Part shown: piece by piece, positions 6,841 through 10,189 of the stretch
Position numbering within the stretch: position 1 is the first letter of the stretch
How the letters are laid out: each line of letters opens with the position of its first letter
Made by a program: the position numbers and the translations under genes
The notes under the pieces: model-generated
Told to the model about the DNA's origin: nothing
The model's input: only the letters and a program-made list of their open reading frames with translations
The model's database searches: none
Assembly: GCA_036510515.1 (NCBI GenBank)
Contig: DATCDS010000075.1
Coordinates: 1-10,189, forward strand
Length of the DNA: 10,189 nucleotides
Direction of reading: 5' to 3'
From: JALYSX01 sp036510515
Lineage (GTDB): Bacteria > Vulcanimicrobiota > Vulcanimicrobiia > Vulcanimicrobiales > Vulcanimicrobiaceae

Positions 6841-7436
6841 TCCTCGCCTCCGCGAACGATCGCCTCGCGCATTTCGCGCGCCACCCGATCCGCGCGTTCG
6901 CGCGACGGCGCGTGGACCGACTGGTCGCCCGCCAACAGGATCACGCCGATCACCGCGACCATCAAGACGAACGCCGTGATTTCAAACGGCAGCAAGTACG
7001 TGGTAAACAGCGCTTTTCCGAAATCGGCGACGCTTCCGAACGCTCCGGCTTCGCCGGCCACCGTCGAGATGTTTGCGGTCACCGGGGTCGACGCGATCGC
7101 GCCGCCCAGCTTCCACGCCAGCAAACCGAAGGCGATCGCCGTCACGATGCCGGCCGGCCAGGCCGCCTTCTTCATCTTATCGGGCCCGACCGAAAACGAG
7201 CCGACGCCGCTGGAGAGCAAGGCGATGACGAAGACGAACAGCACCAGGATCGCGCCGACGTAGATCACGACTTGGATGACGCCCAAGAACTCGGCCGAAA
7301 GCATGATGTACGAAACCGCCAGCGCCAGGAAGTGCGTCAGCAACGCGACCACGCTGTAGACCGGTTTGCGCGCCGAAATCGTCCACACGGCCGTTGCGAT
7401 CAGCACGATCGCAACCAGCCACCACAGCACGATCAT
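6837..7436 (-). CDS. nuoJ: NADH-quinone oxidoreductase subunit J (complex I)
   Basis: 199 aa, in the usual NuoJ range, with about five membrane helices. NuoJ lies between NuoH and NuoK in the membrane arm. Its third helix is the one known for a pi-bulge that changes during turnover. That signature is present: EFLGVIQVVIYVGAILVLFV at 49-68. The last helix also matches the family (LLPFEITAFVLMVAVIGVIL, 148-167). Between them is a looser loop (about 76-95, SSGVGSFSVGPDKMKK) and a second soluble segment about 112-140. The tail from about 172 on is charged and cytoplasmic in character (Arg/Glu rich, ending RGGEE). AAGGG at 7446-7450 is 9 nt before ATG 7436. The start overlaps the nuoI stop and the stop overlaps the nuoK start, both as ATGA. 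Confidence 0.95.
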   Translation of the reverse strand: MIVLWWLVAIVLIATAVWTISARKPVYSVVALLTHFLALAVSYIMLSAEFLGVIQVVIYVGAILVLFVFVIALLSSGVGSFSVGPDKMKKAAWPAGIVTAIAFGLLAWKLGGAIASTPVTANISTVAGEAGAFGSVADFGKALFTTYLLPFEITAFVLMVAVIGVILLAGDQSVHAPSRERADRVAREMREAIVRGGEE

Positions 7437-8038
7437 CCGGCCAGACCCTTACGCTCGGTTTTGAGGATCTCGCCGCGCCAGGTCGCCGAGTAGCCTTCGC
7501 CCACGTCGACGGTCGACTTGATCCGCGCGACCTCGCCCAAGTCCGACGGTATCCCGCCGGGTCGATCGTCGGGAGCCTGGCCCACGCCGGCCTCGGGCGG
7601 CACGAGCAAACGGTCCTTGCTGTAGATAAAGGAACCGCGGCGATAATCCGACATCTCGAAGCGCGGCGTCAGCACGATCGCGTCGGTCGGACACGCCTCT
7701 TCGCACATGCCGCAGAAGATGCAGCGCAGTTCGTCGATCTCGTAGGTGGCCGCATACCGCTCGCCGGGCGAACGCCGGTCGTCGGGCGCGTTCTCGGCAC
7801 CGATTACCGTGATGGCGTTGGCCGGGCACGCGCTCGAACAGAGCTCGCAGCCGATGCAGCGCTCCTTCGCGTCTTCGTACCTCCGCAACTCGTGCAGGCC
7901 GTGGAAGCGCGGCGCGTGCTGTTTCTTGACCGACGGATACTCGATCGTCGGCCGCCGCTTGAACATGTACTTGAACGTGATCGACAGGCCTTGCAGCAGC
8001 GCGACCACGTTGTAGAGATTCTTCTTCTTAACTGCCAC
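7433..8038 (-). CDS. nuoI: NADH-quinone oxidoreductase subunit I (complex I, 2x[4Fe-4S])
   Basis: 201 aa from a GTG start, within the longer end of the NuoI range. NuoI is a peripheral-arm ferredoxin-type subunit whose two [4Fe-4S] clusters (N6a, N6b) pass electrons towards cluster N2 and quinone. Both binding motifs are complete: CIGCELCSSACP with Cys 61, 64, 67, 71, and CIFCGMCEEACP with Cys 106, 109, 112, 116. The N-terminal LLQGLSITFKYMFKRRPTIE (14-33) is the amphipathic, basic stretch that lies on the membrane in this family, followed by RFHGLHELRRYEDAKERC. The region 127-201 after the clusters is an extended polar tail. GTG 8038 is chosen because AAGGA sits 5 nt before it and the family N-terminus starts here. 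The open frame continues upstream without a start of comparable quality. nuoH ends 8 nt before; nuoJ overlaps the stop as ATGA. Confidence 0.95.
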   Translation of the reverse strand: MAVKKKNLYNVVALLQGLSITFKYMFKRRPTIEYPSVKKQHAPRFHGLHELRRYEDAKERCIGCELCSSACPANAITVIGAENAPDDRRSPGERYAATYEIDELRCIFCGMCEEACPTDAIVLTPRFEMSDYRRGSFIYSKDRLLVPPEAGVGQAPDDRPGGIPSDLGEVARIKSTVDVGEGYSATWRGEILKTERKGLAG

Positions 8039-8043
8039 GGCGT

Positions 8044-8048
8044 TCCTT
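8044..8048 (-). promoter_or_regulatory. Ribosome binding site for the GTG start of nuoI
   Basis: AAGGA on the minus strand, 5 nt before GTG 8038. It overlaps the nuoH stop codon (TAAGGA), so ribosomes ending nuoH reach the nuoI start directly. It decides the GTG start, since no ATG is available at this junction. Confidence 0.6.
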
Positions 8049-9015
8049 ATCCCCACACCGCGACGACGACGGCCGTCGCGATCAGATTGAGCGTTGCTAG
8101 CGGCAGCAAGACCTTCCATCCGAATGCCATCAGGCGGTCGTAGCGAAACCGCGGCAACGTCGCGCGCAGCCACATGTAGACGAACATAAAGGCGGCGACC
8201 TTGAGCACGAACCAGATCACGCCCGGCACGAACGTCAGATGGAACGGGGCGTTCCACCCGCCCATGAATAGCAGGGTCGCGATGCACGAGACCGTGAGCA
8301 TGTTCACGTATTCGGCGATGAAGAACAGCCCGAAACGCAAGCCCGAGTACTCGGTGTGGAAGCCGGCGACCAATTCGGTTTCGGCCTCGACCAGATCGAA
8401 CGGCGCGCGGTTGGTTTCGGCGATCGCCGTGATGATGTAGATGAGAAATCCAACGATCTGCGGTCCGACGAACCACCACCTGAGTTGAGCGTGCACGATC
8501 CCGTCCAGCGAGGTCGTCCCCGCGACGATCAGCACGCCGACGAACGACATCGTCATCGCCAGCTCGTACGAAATCATCTGCGCGGTCGCGCGAACCGCCC
8601 CCAGCAACGGATACTTCGATCCCGAAGCCCAGCCGCCCAGCGTGATACCGTAGACGCCGATCGAGGTGATCGCCATCAACAGCAAGATGCCGGCGTTGAC
8701 GTTGCCGATCGCCCACGTTCCGCCCGACGACGAGCCGAACGGGATGATCGCATACGCGCCAAAAGCCGTCAGCAGCGAGATAAACGGCGCCAGGCGATAG
8801 ATCAGCGGATCGGCCGTCTTGGGCGTGAGGTCTTCTTTGAGGATCAGCTTGGCCGCGTCGGCGGCGGGCTGCATCAGCCCCCACGGTCCGACGCGATTGG
8901 GACCCGGACGCATCTGCATCCAGCCCAACACCTTGCGCTCGACCAGCATCGCATAGGCGAACGTCGTCACCACCACCAGCAGCAGAATCGCCGACTTGAT
9001 AAAGATAATCAACAT
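8047..9015 (-). CDS. nuoH: NADH-quinone oxidoreductase subunit H (complex I)
   Basis: 322 aa, standard for NuoH (ND1 family), with about eight membrane helices. With NuoB and NuoD it forms the quinone access chamber and begins the chain of charged residues that links quinone reduction to pumping. Very conserved segments are intact: ERKVLGWMQMRPGPNRVGPW (26-45), LMQPAADAAKLILKED (47-62), Tyr150-Glu151 in SYELAMTM, and AETNRAPFDLVEAETELVAG (199-218) with Glu200, 210, 212 and 214, followed by EYSGLRFGLFFIAEYVNML (222-240). The C-terminal RATLPRFRYDRLMAFGWK is also typical. ATG 9015 lies 7 nt inside the end of nuoG. No clear Shine-Dalgarno precedes it, so initiation probably depends on coupling to nuoG translation. 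The stop (TAA) overlaps the nuoI ribosome binding site. Confidence 0.96.
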   Translation of the reverse strand: MLIIFIKSAILLLVVVTTFAYAMLVERKVLGWMQMRPGPNRVGPWGLMQPAADAAKLILKEDLTPKTADPLIYRLAPFISLLTAFGAYAIIPFGSSSGGTWAIGNVNAGILLLMAITSIGVYGITLGGWASGSKYPLLGAVRATAQMISYELAMTMSFVGVLIVAGTTSLDGIVHAQLRWWFVGPQIVGFLIYIITAIAETNRAPFDLVEAETELVAGFHTEYSGLRFGLFFIAEYVNMLTVSCIATLLFMGGWNAPFHLTFVPGVIWFVLKVAAFMFVYMWLRATLPRFRYDRLMAFGWKVLLPLATLNLIATAVVVAVWG

Positions 9016-10189
9016 GGCCGCAACGCTTGGATGCGCGGATCGTGCGCCGACGTGCCGCCGCCGGCAAATAACTGCGTGGGTGCTGCCTCGCCGGCGTCCC
9101 GAGCCCCCGCCCCGAGCAACGCGTCGCCGAACTCGAGCGGCACGACCTTGGCCGCTGCAGCGACAACGGCGGCGTCGAGTTCTTCGAGCGTTGGCAGCGC
9201 AACGCCGAGCTGGCGCGCGAGCCCGGCCAGCACGTCGAGATCGGAATAGACCCCTTCGGGCGCTTGGATCGACGCGTTGACCGGCAGCAGATCGCCCGCC
9301 AGATTGATCGTCGTCCCATGTTTTTCGAAGGCGCCCTTGACCGGCAGCACGAGCGTTGCGGCTTGCGCGGTCTGCGTCAGAAACAGCTCGCTCGCCACGA
9401 CGAATGGCGTCTTCTGCAACGCGGCCGACACGAGCGCCCGGTCGGGGTGATTGAGCGCCGGATTGACGCCCGCGAGATACAGGACGTCGAGTCGGCCGTC
9501 GCGCGCTGCGGCGAGCATCGCGTCGCCGTCCATACCCGCATCGGCCTTCGCGTATCCCGGGCCCAACGCCGGCAACATGCCCATCGCCTCGGCGCCGCGC
9601 GCGTTGGGTTGTTCGCCGGTGATATAGGTGGCCACGTCGTACGCGCCGAGCGCGCCGAGCGCTTCCCGAGCGAGCGCTGGATCGACCCCGTCCCACACCA
9701 GCGCAACGCGTTTGGTCTCTTTGGGAACGCTCGCGCTCAGCGCCTTCGCGGTGGTAAAGTCGACGATCTTCGCGCCGTGTTTGCGGCGCGCTTTGCGGAT
9801 GCGCAGGTCCATGACCGGCGCGCGCTCGGCCGGCGATTCGCCGACGATAACGACGACCTGTGCGTTCTCCAATGCGGCCAGCGAACCGCCGGCTTTGCCC
9901 GGCGACGCCTGGCGCTGGCGGCCCGAGCGCCAATCCAGATTGGCAACGCCGAAGGCGCGAAAGACGTGCTGTAGGAGATAGGCTTCTTCGTTGGTCAATC
10001 GACCGCCGCCGATCGCGCCGATCGTTTTCGGACCGCGTTTGCCGACCGCGCTCTTGATGGCATCGCCCCACAGGACGAACGCATCGTCCCAGGCGATCTG
10101 CACGAAACCGTCGCCCTGCTTGTAGAGCGGCTGCGTTACGCGATCGGGAGACGTGTAAAAGCCGATGTTGTAGCGGCCGCGATCGCACA
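9009..10189 (-). CDS. nuoG: NADH-quinone oxidoreductase subunit G (complex I), 5' part outside window
   Basis: The last 392 codons of nuoG are present, open to the right edge. NuoG is the large peripheral-arm subunit that carries several iron-sulfur clusters in its N-terminal half (not in this window) and a degenerate molybdopterin-oxidoreductase fold in the rest, which keeps the shape but not the cofactor role. The visible part begins at CDRGRYNIGFY, a motif that follows the last cluster region in NuoG, and continues through WDDAFVLWGDAI, TIGAIGGGRLTNEEAYLLQ, VLYLAGVNPALNHPD and the family block SELFLTQTAQAATLVLPVKG...EKHGTTINLAG. It then ends with an Ala-rich tail (LPTLEELDAAVVAAAAKVVP) and RIQALRPC. 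No cluster-binding Cys set remains in this part (only the first and last residues visible are Cys). The stop overlaps the nuoH start by 7 nt. Gene order and motifs make NuoG much more likely than another molybdopterin-family enzyme. Confidence 0.92.
   Translation of the reverse strand, partial: CDRGRYNIGFYTSPDRVTQPLYKQGDGFVQIAWDDAFVLWGDAIKSAVGKRGPKTIGAIGGGRLTNEEAYLLQHVFRAFGVANLDWRSGRQRQASPGKAGGSLAALENAQVVVIVGESPAERAPVMDLRIRKARRKHGAKIVDFTTAKALSASVPKETKRVALVWDGVDPALAREALGALGAYDVATYITGEQPNARGAEAMGMLPALGPGYAKADAGMDGDAMLAAARDGRLDVLYLAGVNPALNHPDRALVSAALQKTPFVVASELFLTQTAQAATLVLPVKGAFEKHGTTINLAGDLLPVNASIQAPEGVYSDLDVLAGLARQLGVALPTLEELDAAVVAAAAKVVPLEFGDALLGAGARDAGEAAPTQLFAGGGTSAHDPRIQALRPC

Noticed and set aside
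7394..9249. Plus-strand open frames at 7394-8143 and 8356-9249
   Set aside because: They lie antisense to nuoI/nuoH/nuoG, whose motifs are unambiguous, and their translations are low-complexity Arg/Asp/Gln-rich.
9009..10189. A separate molybdopterin oxidoreductase instead of NuoG
   Set aside because: The CDRGRY start, the TAQAATLVLPVKGAFEKHGT block and the position directly before nuoH all point to NuoG.

Overview
The window is a high-GC bacterial segment in which every supported gene lies on the minus strand, so transcription runs from high to low coordinates. About 83% of it (10189 down to 1738) is the distal part of a proton-pumping NADH:quinone oxidoreductase (respiratory complex I, NDH-1) operon in the common order nuoG-H-I-J-K-L-M-N. 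nuoG enters from the right edge without its 5' part. nuoA-F, if present in the usual order, would lie beyond that edge. The genes are packed tightly: six junctions overlap by 1 to 7 nt and only nuoH/nuoI has a gap (8 nt), which indicates one polycistronic message with translational coupling.

Together these genes encode the C-terminal part of the large peripheral-arm subunit (NuoG), the two-cluster ferredoxin subunit that passes electrons towards quinone (NuoI), the quinone-chamber membrane subunit (NuoH), the small E-channel subunits (NuoJ, NuoK) and the three antiporter-like proton-channel subunits (NuoL, NuoM, NuoN). Most key charged residues can be read directly. Two antiporter-like subunits deviate from the textbook pattern. 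NuoL has Gly where the TM5 glutamate (Glu144 in E. coli NuoL) is expected. NuoM has Asp at the equivalent site and an altered loop after its first pump lysine.

Downstream of nuoN is a 226-nt non-coding gap (1512-1737) with two hairpin-forming inverted repeats that may end the nuo transcript. It is followed by two exported proteins with the DUF11-like beta-sandwich style of bacterial surface proteins: a small single-domain one (1035-1511) and a larger one (1-1002) that runs off the left edge. They are separated by 32 nt, or overlap by 4 nt if an in-frame upstream ATG is used, so they are probably co-transcribed. I see no functional link to complex I beyond adjacency.

Organism: a GC-rich bacterium with a canonical complex I and DUF11-type envelope proteins. 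The palindrome GCGATCGC occurs seven times in 10 kb. The sequence alone does not fix the phylum. A lineage such as Vulcanimicrobiota/Eremiobacterota is only a weak impression. I see no tRNA, rRNA, CRISPR array, insertion sequence or other mobile element. The window is mostly ordinary core metabolism, and the main points for a second look are the complex I residue changes and the DUF11 pair.
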